Of a stretch of 64,000 nt of DNA, positions 51,258 through 59,639 are shown piece after piece (position 1 is the first letter of the stretch; every line of letters starts with the position of its first letter). Source of the stretch: Burkholderiales bacterium (GTDB taxonomy: Bacteria > Pseudomonadota > Gammaproteobacteria > Burkholderiales > Ga0077523); assembly GCA_022843925.1 (NCBI GenBank), contig JALHMS010000005.1, positions 1 through 64,000 on the forward strand, in the 5' to 3' direction. The position numbers were made by a program, and so were the translations under genes. The notes under the pieces were generated by a model. That model had not been told where the DNA came from. It searched no databases and saw only the letters and a program-made list of their open reading frames with translations.

Positions 51258-51290
51258 ACCTGACGGGTGGTGCGAGCAAGGAGGGCGATC

Positions 51291-51899
51291 GTGAATGCGA
51301 ATGGGATCCTGGCTCTGTGCATGACGGCGTGCTTCGTGGTGGCGGGAGCGGATGCGGACCAGAAGCTGTATCGGTGGACCGATGCGAACGGGCGGATCTT
51401 CTACACCGACACGCCGCCACCGGCCGATGCCCGCAACGTCGAACGGAAGAGTCTCGGCGACCGCGCCGGTTCGGGACCGCTGCCGTATGCCACGCAGATG
51501 GCGGCGAAGAGTTTCCCGGTCACCCTCTATACGTCCGATTGCGGTGAGGCGTGCGACGACGGTCGCAAGCTCCTGGAGGCGCGCGGTGTCCCGTTCGCCG
51601 AGAAAGCGGCCCGCGACCAGAACGTCCAGGCCGAACTGCTGAAGCTGACGGGTGGGACGTCCGTCGAGGTGCCGGTGCTGGTCGTCGGGCGGACGATCGT
51701 GCGCGGGTGGGAAGCCACGCAATGGCATTCGACGCTCGATGCGGCCGGCTACCCGAAGTCGTCGCCCGTCCGCCGGCCCGTGGCGGGCCCCGCCCGGAAG
51801 AGCGCGTCCGGCACGTCCTCGGAGCTGTCACGCAACGCGGGTGAGCGCGCAGTTCCCCAGCCCGTAGTTCCCCGGCCAGAGCCCGACGACAAGCCCTGA
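51291..51899 (+). CDS. DUF4124 and glutaredoxin-like exported protein
   Basis: The 202-residue protein has a signal peptide (about 1-22). A DUF4124 segment (KLYRWTDANGRIFYTDTPPP) follows, and then a glutaredoxin-like domain (PVTLYTSDCGEACDDGRKLL, EVPVLVVGRTIVRGW). Cys84 and Cys88 form CGEAC, i.e. CxxxC in place of the usual CxxC. The tail is disordered. It should be a periplasmic or envelope redox protein, but activity is not certain with this spacing. The start is a GTG at 51291 with an AAGGAGGG ribosome site 6 bp upstream, which outranks an in-frame start 24 bp earlier. Confidence 0.82.
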   Translation: MNANGILALCMTACFVVAGADADQKLYRWTDANGRIFYTDTPPPADARNVERKSLGDRAGSGPLPYATQMAAKSFPVTLYTSDCGEACDDGRKLLEARGVPFAEKAARDQNVQAELLKLTGGTSVEVPVLVVGRTIVRGWEATQWHSTLDAAGYPKSSPVRRPVAGPARKSASGTSSELSRNAGERAVPQPVVPRPEPDDKP

Positions 51900-51928
51900 C
51901 CCGCAGATCCGCGCGGGTCGCCTGCGCA

Positions 51929-53005
51929 TCACCCCGATCGCTTCTCGCCGCCCCCCGACGTCGACCGGCTGCAGGCGCGGTCTGGCGGGGCCAGCAGCGC
52001 GCGAACGGACGACATCGAGACCTGACCGACGATGACACTGCCGCGCCGAACGGCGAGCGGATCGGTGCGACCTACCAGCCGGTGCAGCACCTGCTCGATC
52101 GAGGCGTCGGCGTCGACGGCGTCCGTGGTATTCCCTGGGGCCGGCATCGGCAGATCGGCCGGCCAGGGTGCCAACGCCGAACCGATGGCGAGTGCCCGGG
52201 CCCGGTTCACGTGGCGGGCGAAGTCGGCCGTCGGGTCGTCCGCCGGCCGGGTCAGCACCTCCCACGGCGTGCCCACTTGCACCACTGCCCCGTCGCACAG
52301 GATCGCGAGGCGGCTGCCCAGGCGCAGCGCCTCGTCCAGGTCATGGGTGACGAACACCACCGTCCGACCCTGCTCGGCCTGCAGGGCGAGCAGCTCCTGC
52401 TGCAACTGCGCCCGGATCGGCGGATCGAGCGCCGAGAAGGGTTCGTCCATCAGGACGATGTCGGTCTCGCTGGCGAGCGCGCGGGCGAGCCCGACCCTTT
52501 GCCGCATGCCGCCGGACAACTGCTCCGGCAGGTGCTGTTCGTAGCCTGACAGGCCGACACGCTCGATCCACTGCATGGCGCGGGTCCGGCGCTCCCGTTG
52601 ACCCACGCCGCGCAGTTCGAGACCGAGCGCCACGTTGTCGACGACACTGCGATGGTCCAGCAGCCCGAAGCCCTGGAACACCATGGCCATCCGCCTGCGG
52701 CGAAGCGCGACGAGTTCGCGAGGACCCAGTGCCATGACGTCCGTCCCGTCGACGAACACCCGACCCGCGGTGGGTTCTATCAAGCGGTTGATGTGGCGCA
52801 ACAGCGTCGATTTTCCGGACCCCGACGGACCCATCACCACGAAGATCTCGCCCGCGCGGATGTCGAGATCGACATCGTCCAGCCCCAGCGTATGGCCGCT
52901 GGCGAGCAACGCCGCCTTGTCCAATCCCGAGCGCAGCTTCCGCAGGGCCGTGGGCGGCGCCGGGCCGAAGATCGTGGTGACCCCGCGGATCTCGATCAGC
53001 GCCAT
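51929..53005 (-). CDS. proV: Glycine betaine/proline-type ABC transporter ATP-binding protein
   Basis: The 358-residue ATPase is of the quaternary-amine-uptake (ProV/OpuAA) group. After [20 protein letters not shown] comes Walker [12 protein letters not shown], then Q-loop VFQGFGLL, signature [15 protein letters not shown], Walker [12 protein letters not shown] and the switch histidine VTHDLDEAL. The C-terminal part (about 260-340, [19 protein letters not shown] and [12 protein letters not shown]) resembles a reduced CBS module, used by relatives to sense ionic strength. The gene is the last of proX-proW-proV, overlapping proW by 10 bp. The ATG at 53005 starts at the conserved first strand. 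Confidence 0.9.
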   Translation of the reverse strand: MALIEIRGVTTIFGPAPPTALRKLRSGLDKAALLASGHTLGLDDVDLDIRAGEIFVVMGPSGSGKSTLLRHINRLIEPTAGRVFVDGTDVMALGPRELVALRRRRMAMVFQGFGLLDHRSVVDNVALGLELRGVGQRERRTRAMQWIERVGLSGYEQHLPEQLSGGMRQRVGLARALASETDIVLMDEPFSALDPPIRAQLQQELLALQAEQGRTVVFVTHDLDEALRLGSRLAILCDGAVVQVGTPWEVLTRPADDPTADFARHVNRARALAIGSALAPWPADLPMPAPGNTTDAVDADASIEQVLHRLVGRTDPLAVRRGSVIVGQVSMSSVRALLAPPDRACSRSTSGGGEKRSG

Positions 53006-53898
53006 GGGGCGATCCAGGAGGAGCGAACCGGCCGGCGCGGCTGAAGACGAACGCCGCAAGCCTGCAGCAGACGGTCGAGCAGGATCGCCAGGATCACGAT
53101 GGCCAGCCCGCCCACCAGTCCCATCCCGGGGTCGTTGCGCTGAAGGCCCACCAGCACGGTCTCGCCCACACCGCGCGCGCCGATCATCGAGGCGATCACG
53201 ACCATGGCGAGGGCCATCATCGTCGTCTGGTTGATGCCCTGCATGATCGAGGGCAGGGCGAGGGGCAGCTGGACTTTCGTCAGGGTCTGCCACCGCGTCG
53301 CGCCGAACGCCCGCGCAGCCTCCGTCACTTCCGCGTTCACCTGGGAGACGCCGAGCGCCGTCAGGCGGACGAGCGGCGGTGCGGCATAGATGACCGTCGC
53401 CAGGATGGCAGGCACCTTCCCGAGGCCGAACAGCATCGCCGCGGGAATGAGATACACGAAGCTGGGGATGGTCTGCATGAGATCGAGGGTCGGCGAGACG
53501 ACGCGCTGCACCCAGCGCGAACGCGCGCTCCAGACGCCGAGCGGGAGGCCGACGACGAGGCAGACCAGCACCGCCACGAGGATCAGTGCGAGCGTCTGCA
53601 TGGCCGGGTCCCACTGCCCGAGCGCACCGATCGCCCAGAGGCCCCCACCGGTGCCAAGGGCGAACTGCCAGCGGCGGCTCGCGGCGAACGCCAGTGTCGA
53701 CGCGATCGCGAGCACCAGCCACGGCGCTGCACTCCGGAGTGCCTGTTCCAGGGGCAGGAGGACGGCGAGCAGTGCCTGCGACACGGCCTCGAACTCGTCA
53801 CCGAACCCGATCACCAGCGCGTCGATGGCCGTGTTGGTGGCTTCCTGCAGCGGCGTCTGCCAGTCGGGGAAGAGGGTAGGTGGGACCCCGTCACCCAT
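52996..53898 (-). CDS. proW: Glycine betaine/proline-type ABC transporter permease
   Basis: The 300-residue permease has an N-terminal soluble tail and helix pair, then the binding-protein-dependent transport core. The coupling segment is EAARAFGATRWQTLTKVQLP followed by LALPSIMQGINQTTMMAL, the classical EAA loop of ProW. Six to seven helices are visible, including LALILVAVLVCLVVGLPLG. The ATG at 53898 shares one base with the proX stop (TGATG), and the end overlaps proV by 10 bp, so translation is coupled. It should import an osmoprotectant such as glycine betaine, choline or proline betaine. Confidence 0.9.
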   Translation of the reverse strand: MGDGVPPTLFPDWQTPLQEATNTAIDALVIGFGDEFEAVSQALLAVLLPLEQALRSAAPWLVLAIASTLAFAASRRWQFALGTGGGLWAIGALGQWDPAMQTLALILVAVLVCLVVGLPLGVWSARSRWVQRVVSPTLDLMQTIPSFVYLIPAAMLFGLGKVPAILATVIYAAPPLVRLTALGVSQVNAEVTEAARAFGATRWQTLTKVQLPLALPSIMQGINQTTMMALAMVVIASMIGARGVGETVLVGLQRNDPGMGLVGGLAIVILAILLDRLLQACGVRLQPRRPVRSSWIAPWR

Positions 53899-54929
53899 CA
53901 GAGGGACGCCCGCACACGTTGCGCGATCTCGGGCGGCACCCAGTCCTGCCAGACGTCCGGACGCGTCTCGAGGAAGTGCCGCGCGGCATCGTCGGGACTC
54001 GCGCGCTTCTCCCGCATGCGGGCCAGGGCCTCCGACACGACCTTGGCCGATGTGCGATAGCGCTGCAGGAACGCGCGGATGGTTGGTGCCCGGTCGATGA
54101 AGGGCTTGTGGGCGCCGATCGACACGGCGACCACGGGATAGGCCGTGGCCCTGCGCACGCGGCGGGGATCGCTTTCCTGGATCAGTGCCTGCCAGGCGTC
54201 GGGGTCGTGCGGCGGCTCCTCGAGCATCACGACCGCCTCGCCGATCTGCCCCAGCAGCCACGTCGGACCCCAGTAGTAGAAGAGCACCGGACGCCCGCGC
54301 TTGATGGCCGAGAGGATCGCCGCGTCGAGCGCGGCGCCGGTACCGGGACGGAAGTTCGTGAAGTGTTCGAGCAGTCCGTATGCATGCAGCTTCTTGGTGT
54401 TCGTGACCTCGCATTGCCAGCCGGCGATGCAGTTGAGGAACCGCCCCTTGCCGGGTTCCTCAGGGTCGCGGAAGAGCGCCTTGTGGCGCGGCAGATCGGT
54501 CACGGACACGAGATCCGGCGCCGCGGCCCTGTCGCCGCGGACGAGGTACTTCGGCACGAACCATCCCTGCACGGCGTCGGGGAAGTTCACGCCCAGGGCC
54601 ACCAACCGGCCCGCGGCCACGCCGGCATCCCAGCTCGGCGGCGTGTTGGACCCCCAGACCTCCATCATGATGTGGACGTCGCCACGCGCGAGGCCGTTGT
54701 GGAGCGGGATGGTCGCGCCGGGCAGCACGTCCACCGCGCAGCCCATGCCGTCGCGCAGGATGCGCCGGGCCACTGCGGTGTGGAAGGCGTTCGAGTCCCA
54801 GTCGAGGCCGGCGAACATCACCTTGTGGGTGACGTCGCAGGCCTCGGCCGAGACTCCGTGCAGCACCGCCAGGAGCATTGCACCCAGGCTTCGAGTCAGA
54901 AACCTGCCGACCCCGCGGGCGACGGCCAT
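53898..54929 (-). CDS. proX: Glycine betaine/choline-type ABC substrate-binding protein
   Basis: The 343-residue protein has a Sec signal peptide (MAVARGVGRFLTRSLGAMLLAVLH, cleavage near SAEA-CD). A type II periplasmic-binding fold of the OpuAC/ProX family follows: VMFAGLDWDSNAFHTAVARR, GDVHIMMEVWGSNT, VLFYYWGPTWLLG and the C-terminal WQDWVPPEIAQRV. Aromatic residues in the WGPTW and LDWDSN blocks probably form the cation box for quaternary amines. It is the first gene of the transporter operon. The ATG at 54929 begins right at the signal peptide; the frame stays open upstream but becomes non-secretory. Confidence 0.88.
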   Translation of the reverse strand: MAVARGVGRFLTRSLGAMLLAVLHGVSAEACDVTHKVMFAGLDWDSNAFHTAVARRILRDGMGCAVDVLPGATIPLHNGLARGDVHIMMEVWGSNTPPSWDAGVAAGRLVALGVNFPDAVQGWFVPKYLVRGDRAAAPDLVSVTDLPRHKALFRDPEEPGKGRFLNCIAGWQCEVTNTKKLHAYGLLEHFTNFRPGTGAALDAAILSAIKRGRPVLFYYWGPTWLLGQIGEAVVMLEEPPHDPDAWQALIQESDPRRVRRATAYPVVAVSIGAHKPFIDRAPTIRAFLQRYRTSAKVVSEALARMREKRASPDDAARHFLETRPDVWQDWVPPEIAQRVRASL

Positions 54930-55432
54930 CGCTCGTGCCAGTCGAGGGGCAGGCCGTCGAGCGCGGTGAAGCCCCAGAGGATGGCCCTGGAGGCAGTCGC
55001 TCCCCAGCCGCTGCTTCGGCGGATGCGAGAAGCCCGATCGATTGCGCTCGTGCAGGAACGTCTCCTTGGTGGCGAACGCCGCCCAGCCATCCACCGGGAT
55101 GCCGTGCGGTGCCGGGACGGTGGAACGAGCGCGGAGGACCAGAGTCTCCCTGGTCGATCATTGCACGCCACTGCTTCACCGGTGACTTGTCGGGGCTGCG
55201 CCGCGGCCTTGCCGCGAGAAGCAGGGCACGGTGCCCCGATGAACACGTACGCGGGGATGCACCCGCGCGACGGCAACCCCACCCGAGTGCCGACCGTACC
55301 GCAGAAGCGGGCTCGCGATCCAGCCCTGTGATCCTGATGGCGGTCATTCCGAAAGTCCACGCGGGAGTCGGTGGCTGACCGCTGCCGATATGCGATCCTG
55401 TCGGGTCCTGCAGAACGTATCGGAGCCGACCC
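54930..55432. other. Gap between proX and xth with a possible gene remnant
   Basis: About 500 bp without a complete gene. On the minus strand, two stretches show the codon bias of real genes in different phases: one around 55150-55020 (reading VDGWAAFATKETFLHERNR) and one ending at a stop at 54896 (reading AILWGFTALDGLPLDWHERW). Neither has a good start, and they would need a frameshift to join, so they may be an eroded gene, or chance. I do not recognise the sequence. The proX and xth promoters must lie here too; I see no strong boxes. Confidence 0.35.
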
Positions 55433-56197
55433 ATGAAGATCGCCACGTGGAACGTGAACTCGCTCAAGGTCCGGTTGGGACACCTTCTCGAGTGGCTCGG
55501 CCGCGAGACCCCCGATGTGGTCTGCCTCCAGGAGACCAAGCTCGAAGACGCCGTGTTCCCTGCGGCGGAACTGCTTGCGGCGGGCTACGCCTCGGTCTTC
55601 TCGGGTCAGAAAACCTACAACGGCGTGGCCATCGTCTCGCGGCTGCCGATGAGCGATGTGGTCGCGGGCATCCCAGGGTATGCGGACGAGCAGAAGCGCG
55701 TCATCTCCGCGACCGTCGCCGGTTCGCGCATCGTATGCGCCTACATCCCGAACGGACAGAGTGTCGATTCCGACAAGTATCAGTACAAGCTGCAGTGGCT
55801 GACGGCCCTGACGGCCTGGTTGCAGTCGGAGATCGCCGGCCATCCGCGGTTGGCTCTCCTCGGCGACTACAACATCGCGCCGGAGGACATCGATGTCCAT
55901 GATCCGGCGGCGTGGGCGGGACAGGTGCTCTGCAGCGGGCCGGAGCGCGACGCCTTCCGGGGGTTGATCGCACTCGGCCTCAGCGACAGCTTCCGAAGGT
56001 TCCCGCAGCCGGAGCGCTCCTTCACCTGGTGGGACTACCGGATGAATGCGTTCCGCCGGAAGATGGGTCTGCGCATCGATCACATCCTGCTGACGACGCC
56101 GCTGGCCGAGACCTGCACGGCCTGCCGGGTGGATGTCTCCCTGCGCGGGCTCGAGCGTCCATCGGACCACGCACCGGTGATCGCCGAACTGGCCTGA
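55433..56197 (+). CDS. xth: Exodeoxyribonuclease III / AP endonuclease
   Basis: The 254-residue enzyme is an ExoIII-family nuclease that removes 3' blocks and cuts at abasic sites. MKIATWNVNSLKVRL gives the N-terminal metal/active-site Asn, and VVCLQETKLED carries the metal-binding Glu. LLGDYNIAPEDIDVHDP holds the catalytic Asp-x-Asn, and RIDHILLTTPLAE and SDHAPVIAEL give the final Asp-His pair. The ATG at 55433 precedes conserved sequence directly. It stands alone between the divergent proX operon and the convergent ntrC gene. Confidence 0.94.
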   Translation: MKIATWNVNSLKVRLGHLLEWLGRETPDVVCLQETKLEDAVFPAAELLAAGYASVFSGQKTYNGVAIVSRLPMSDVVAGIPGYADEQKRVISATVAGSRIVCAYIPNGQSVDSDKYQYKLQWLTALTAWLQSEIAGHPRLALLGDYNIAPEDIDVHDPAAWAGQVLCSGPERDAFRGLIALGLSDSFRRFPQPERSFTWWDYRMNAFRRKMGLRIDHILLTTPLAETCTACRVDVSLRGLERPSDHAPVIAELA

Positions 56198-56314
56198 GCG
56201 GGTCAGGTCCTGCCTCCGCCGACGTGCAATGTCCCGGGCGCCGGCGCCTGTCGCATTCGTCCCTTCGGAGACTCCGATCGCCTCGCGTGTTGGCGCGCAG
56301 AAATCGGCGTCTCC

Positions 56315-57742
56315 CTACAAGGCTTCCCTCTCGTGGTCGAGATGGTCGGCGCGCCCCTTGTCCTCCAGACCCAGCTCCTGGATCTTCCGGGTGAGCGTGT
56401 TGCGTCCGAGGCCCAGGAGGTTGGCAGCCTCGATGCGTCGGCCGCCGGTGTGCGCCAATGCCTTCAGGATGAGCGCCTTCTCGAAGGACCGCGTCATCTC
56501 GTCCATGATCCGCCGCTCGCCGCGGTTCAATGCGCTCTCGGCCTCGCGTTCCAGCGCGGAAATCCAGCTTTCGGTCACGGTGCGGGTGTCGCGCTCGCGG
56601 ATCTCCGCGGGGAGATCCGCGACATCCACGTTGACCCCCGGGGCCATGACCGTGACCCAGTGGCAGATGTTCTCCAGCTGGCGCACGTTGCCCGGCCAGT
56701 CCAGCGCCGAGAGGTACTTCATGGCGGGCTCGGTGAGCCGCTTCGACTCGACGCCGAGATCGCGCGCGCTCTTCGAGAGGAAGTGGCGGGCGAGCAGTGC
56801 GATGTCCTCGCGCCGTTCGCGCAGGCTGGGGAGCTTCAACCGGATGACATTGAGACGGTGGAACAAGTCCTCGCGGAAGAGCCCCTGCTTCACGCGCACC
56901 TCGAGATCCTGGTGGGTCGCGGCGATGATCCGCACGTTCGCACGGATCGGCTGATGCCCGCCCACGCGGTAGTACTGACCATCGGACAGCACGCGGAGGA
57001 GACGCGTCTGAAGGTCGGGCGGCATGTCCCCGATCTCATCGAGGAAGAGGGTGCCGCCTTCGGCCTGTTCGAAACGCCCGCGACGCATCGTCTGCGCGCC
57101 GGTGAAGGCGCCCCGCTCGTGGCCGAAGAGCTCGGACTCGAGGAGATCCTTGGGAATGGCGGCCGTGTTGATCGCGATGAAGGGGCGCGGCGAGCGTGGA
57201 CTGTGGCGGTGCAGCGCACGTGCGACCAGTTCCTTGCCCGTTCCCGATTCGCCGTTGATGAGCACCGTGGCCTGCGATTGCGCGAGTCGGCCGATGGCAC
57301 GGAAGACCTCCTGCATCGAAGGCGCCTGCCCGAGGATCTCGGGCGCCGACTCGGGCGCCTGCTCGACCTCCTCCTGCTGCTGGCTCTCGGACATCGCGCG
57401 ACGGATGAGATCCACCGCCTGATCGACGTCGAACGGCTTCGGCAGGTACTCGAACGCGCCGCTCTGGAACGCCGACACCGCGCTGTCGAGGTCCGAGTAG
57501 GCCGTCATGATGATGACGGGCAGGCTCGGATGCTGTTCCTTGATCTGCTGAAGCAGATCGATACCCGTGCTGCCCGGCATGCGGATGTCGCTGACCACCA
57601 CCTGGGGGGGCGAGCCGGCGAGGGCCGCGAGGGCTTCCTGTGCACTGGAGAATGTCTTGAAGGGGATGTCCTCGCGGGCGAGGGCCTTCTCGAACACCCA
57701 GCGGATGGAGCGGTCGTCGTCGATGATCCAGACGGGTTTCAT
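56315..57742 (-). CDS. ntrC: Nitrogen regulation response regulator NtrC
   Basis: The 475-residue sigma-54 activator has a receiver domain with phosphoacceptor Asp52 (VVVSDIRMPGSTG). An AAA+ domain follows, with Walker A NGESGTGKELVARAL, the sigma-54-contacting loop GAFTGA near residue 211 and Walker B GTLFLDEIGDM. It ends with a Fis-type helix-turn-helix (AANLLGLGRNTLTRKIQELG). It should be phosphorylated by NtrB and activate nitrogen-scarcity genes, including glnA, whose upstream region has matching sites. The gene starts 5 bp after ntrB. The frame continues upstream over ntrB, but the ATG at 57742 is right at the receiver domain. Confidence 0.96.
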   Translation of the reverse strand: MKPVWIIDDDRSIRWVFEKALAREDIPFKTFSSAQEALAALAGSPPQVVVSDIRMPGSTGIDLLQQIKEQHPSLPVIIMTAYSDLDSAVSAFQSGAFEYLPKPFDVDQAVDLIRRAMSESQQQEEVEQAPESAPEILGQAPSMQEVFRAIGRLAQSQATVLINGESGTGKELVARALHRHSPRSPRPFIAINTAAIPKDLLESELFGHERGAFTGAQTMRRGRFEQAEGGTLFLDEIGDMPPDLQTRLLRVLSDGQYYRVGGHQPIRANVRIIAATHQDLEVRVKQGLFREDLFHRLNVIRLKLPSLRERREDIALLARHFLSKSARDLGVESKRLTEPAMKYLSALDWPGNVRQLENICHWVTVMAPGVNVDVADLPAEIRERDTRTVTESWISALEREAESALNRGERRIMDEMTRSFEKALILKALAHTGGRRIEAANLLGLGRNTLTRKIQELGLEDKGRADHLDHEREAL

Positions 57743-57747
57743 GGGAG

Positions 57748-58842
57748 TCAGTGCTTCGATGAGGGAATGTCTTCGCCGCTGGAAACGGCCGTGTCGCGCA
57801 GGGGGAGCAGCAGCGTGAAGCTCGTGCGCCCCGGCTGGCTCTCGACCTCGATCAACCCGTGGTGCTGGTTGACGAAGGTCTGCGCGATGGTGAGTCCGAG
57901 TCCGGTGCCGCCTTCGCGGCCGGAGACGAGCGGGAAGAACACGCGCTCGCGGATGTCTTCCGGAATGCCCGGGCCGTCGTCGATCACGTCGAGGGCGATG
58001 GCGAGGCGGTAGAGCTTCTTCGCGAGCGTCACGCGCCGGACGACCCGCGAACGAAACGTGATCGTGCCCCGGCCCTTCATGGCCTGGGCCGCGTTCTTCG
58101 CGACGTTGAGCACGGCCTGGATGAGCTGTTCGCGATCGCCCTCGAGCGGCGGCAGGCTGGTGTCGTAGTCGCGGCGGATCTGGATGCCCGGGAACTCGGC
58201 GAGGATGAGGCTGCGGACGCGCTCGGTGATCTCGTGCACGTTCAGCATCGACACTTGCGGCAGCCGGTGCGGCGTGAGGAGGCGATCCATCAGTGCCTGA
58301 AGGCGGTCGGCCTCCATCATGATCACCTGCGTGTACTCGCGCAGCTCGGGCCGATCGAGTTCGCGTTCGAGCAACTGGGCCGCGCCGCGCAGGGCGCCCA
58401 GAGGATTCTTGATCTCGTGGGCGAGGTTGCGCACCAGTTCGCGATTGGCCTGGCTCTGGTCGAGCAGGCGTTCCTCCCGGGCAATCCGCAGCTGTTGCTG
58501 GATCGGAGCGAACTCGAGCATGAAGCCGCTGCGTTCGGAGTGGTCCTCCGGGGTCACGGTGCACGTCAGCAGGAGCTTCTGCATCTGGTTGCCCGCGGTC
58601 ACGACGACCGCGAGGTCGTGCTGGGTGAAGCTGCAGCGGTCACGCTGCGCGAGCGCCACGGCGGCATCGAGCGCTGTGCACTCCGCGAACACGTCGTGTA
58701 GTGATTGACCCACCATGCTCTTGTGACTCACCCGGAAGAGGTTTTCGGCGGCTGGATTCAGATACCGGACGCGCTGCGTGGCGTCGATGAGAACGACGGC
58801 CGTCGACAGCAGATCCAGTCCCTCGCGTGCGTCGGGGTTCAT
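57748..58842 (-). CDS. glnL: Nitrogen regulation sensor kinase NtrB
   Basis: The 364-residue cytoplasmic histidine kinase has a PAS domain (about 8-115). The H-box is VRNLAHEIKNPLGALRGAAQ with phosphorylated His142. The N-box lies in VLNVAKNAAQAM, and the G-boxes are DVIDDGPGIPEDIRERVF and GREGGTGLGLTIA. There is no membrane segment, as in other NtrB proteins. It should phosphorylate NtrC under nitrogen limitation and be controlled by a PII protein. It lies 5 bp upstream of ntrC and 116 bp downstream of the DUF4124 gene, in the glnA-DUF4124-ntrB-ntrC order known in Betaproteobacteria. Confidence 0.95.
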   Translation of the reverse strand: MNPDAREGLDLLSTAVVLIDATQRVRYLNPAAENLFRVSHKSMVGQSLHDVFAECTALDAAVALAQRDRCSFTQHDLAVVVTAGNQMQKLLLTCTVTPEDHSERSGFMLEFAPIQQQLRIAREERLLDQSQANRELVRNLAHEIKNPLGALRGAAQLLERELDRPELREYTQVIMMEADRLQALMDRLLTPHRLPQVSMLNVHEITERVRSLILAEFPGIQIRRDYDTSLPPLEGDREQLIQAVLNVAKNAAQAMKGRGTITFRSRVVRRVTLAKKLYRLAIALDVIDDGPGIPEDIRERVFFPLVSGREGGTGLGLTIAQTFVNQHHGLIEVESQPGRTSFTLLLPLRDTAVSSGEDIPSSKH

Positions 58843-58958
58843 GTTCTAGGTTTCCGAATGGAGGCAAGCGTTCGCAATAAGCGCGCCACTGCGTGGTGCG
58901 CCGGAGAGTCTCCGGACGATGGTCGGGCGGACTGCGATCCTGGCAACTGCGCGTGGTG

Positions 58959-59441
58959 CTAGCGAACCGAAAGCAGTTCTCGCTGGATCGCCTCGACGTT
59001 CTTCGAATGACGCGCGACCGCCTCTTCGAAGGCTCGAACGCGGCTCTGGCCCTGGGCGGACGTGTCGTAGCGACCGGCGGAAGCATTGCGGTTGGCTTCG
59101 TCGAGGAGGGCGCGCTCTTCGGCGAGTTCGCGCTCGAGGATCCCGCGCCGGTCGAGATCCCGGCGGCGCTGTGTTTCGGGATCGATCTTCACGTTGCCGG
59201 AGGTGTCCGGAGATGCACGCCGCGGTGGTGCGTCCGCGCGCTGTTTTGGTGCTGGTGCGCGATCCGGCACCGGATCGAAGCAGAGGACGCGGCGGGCGTT
59301 CTTGATAGGAACGTTCGCGAAGGTGACCCGACCTTCCGCATCGATGTACTTGCAGGTCGCATCGGCCCGTGCGCCTTCGCATGCGCTCACGATGGCAAGT
59401 GCGGTGGCGGCGAACGAAAGATACCTGCGGCGCGAATGCAT
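58959..59441 (-). CDS. DUF4124 exported protein
   Basis: The 160-residue protein has a signal peptide (RRRYLSFAATALAIVSACEG, cleavage near ARA-DA). A DUF4124 segment (CKYIDAEGRVTFANVPIKNA) follows, then a charged linker and a coiled-coil-like C-terminal half (LERELAEERALLDEANRN, AFEEAVARHSKNVEAIQREL). DUF4124 domains are envelope-located and their function is unknown. It sits between glnA and ntrB, as in related genomes, but shows no feature linked to nitrogen control. A second DUF4124 protein is encoded at 51291 in a different context. Confidence 0.82.
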   Translation of the reverse strand: MHSRRRYLSFAATALAIVSACEGARADATCKYIDAEGRVTFANVPIKNARRVLCFDPVPDRAPAPKQRADAPPRRASPDTSGNVKIDPETQRRRDLDRRGILERELAEERALLDEANRNASAGRYDTSAQGQSRVRAFEEAVARHSKNVEAIQRELLSVR

Positions 59442-59585
59442 GGACGGCGATGGATCCTGTCAGTCCGGAAGTTTCGTCGAGTCTAGGCGAGAGGTCCGCG
59501 ACCGGCAATGCGGTTGGGGCGGTGCCGAACGATCACGGCCTCGGTGGGGGCCGGATCGCTGCGTTGCCCGCCATCGGGCGGTGCG

Positions 59586-59616
59586 AAAAAAGAAAAAGGG
59601 CGGGATGAACCCGCCC
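59586..59616 (-). terminator. Intrinsic terminator of glnA
   Basis: On the minus strand a perfect 7-bp stem (GGGCGGG paired with CCCGCCC, loop TTCAT) is followed by TTTTTCTTTTTT. It lies 23 bp after the glnA stop, so most glnA transcripts should end before the DUF4124-ntrB-ntrC genes. Confidence 0.9.
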
Positions 59617-59639
59617 TCTTCTGCCCGTGACCGTTCGGA

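Noticed and set aside
54930-55094. Longer N-terminus for the betaine-binding protein
   Set aside because: It would place about 55 non-secretory residues before a typical signal peptide.
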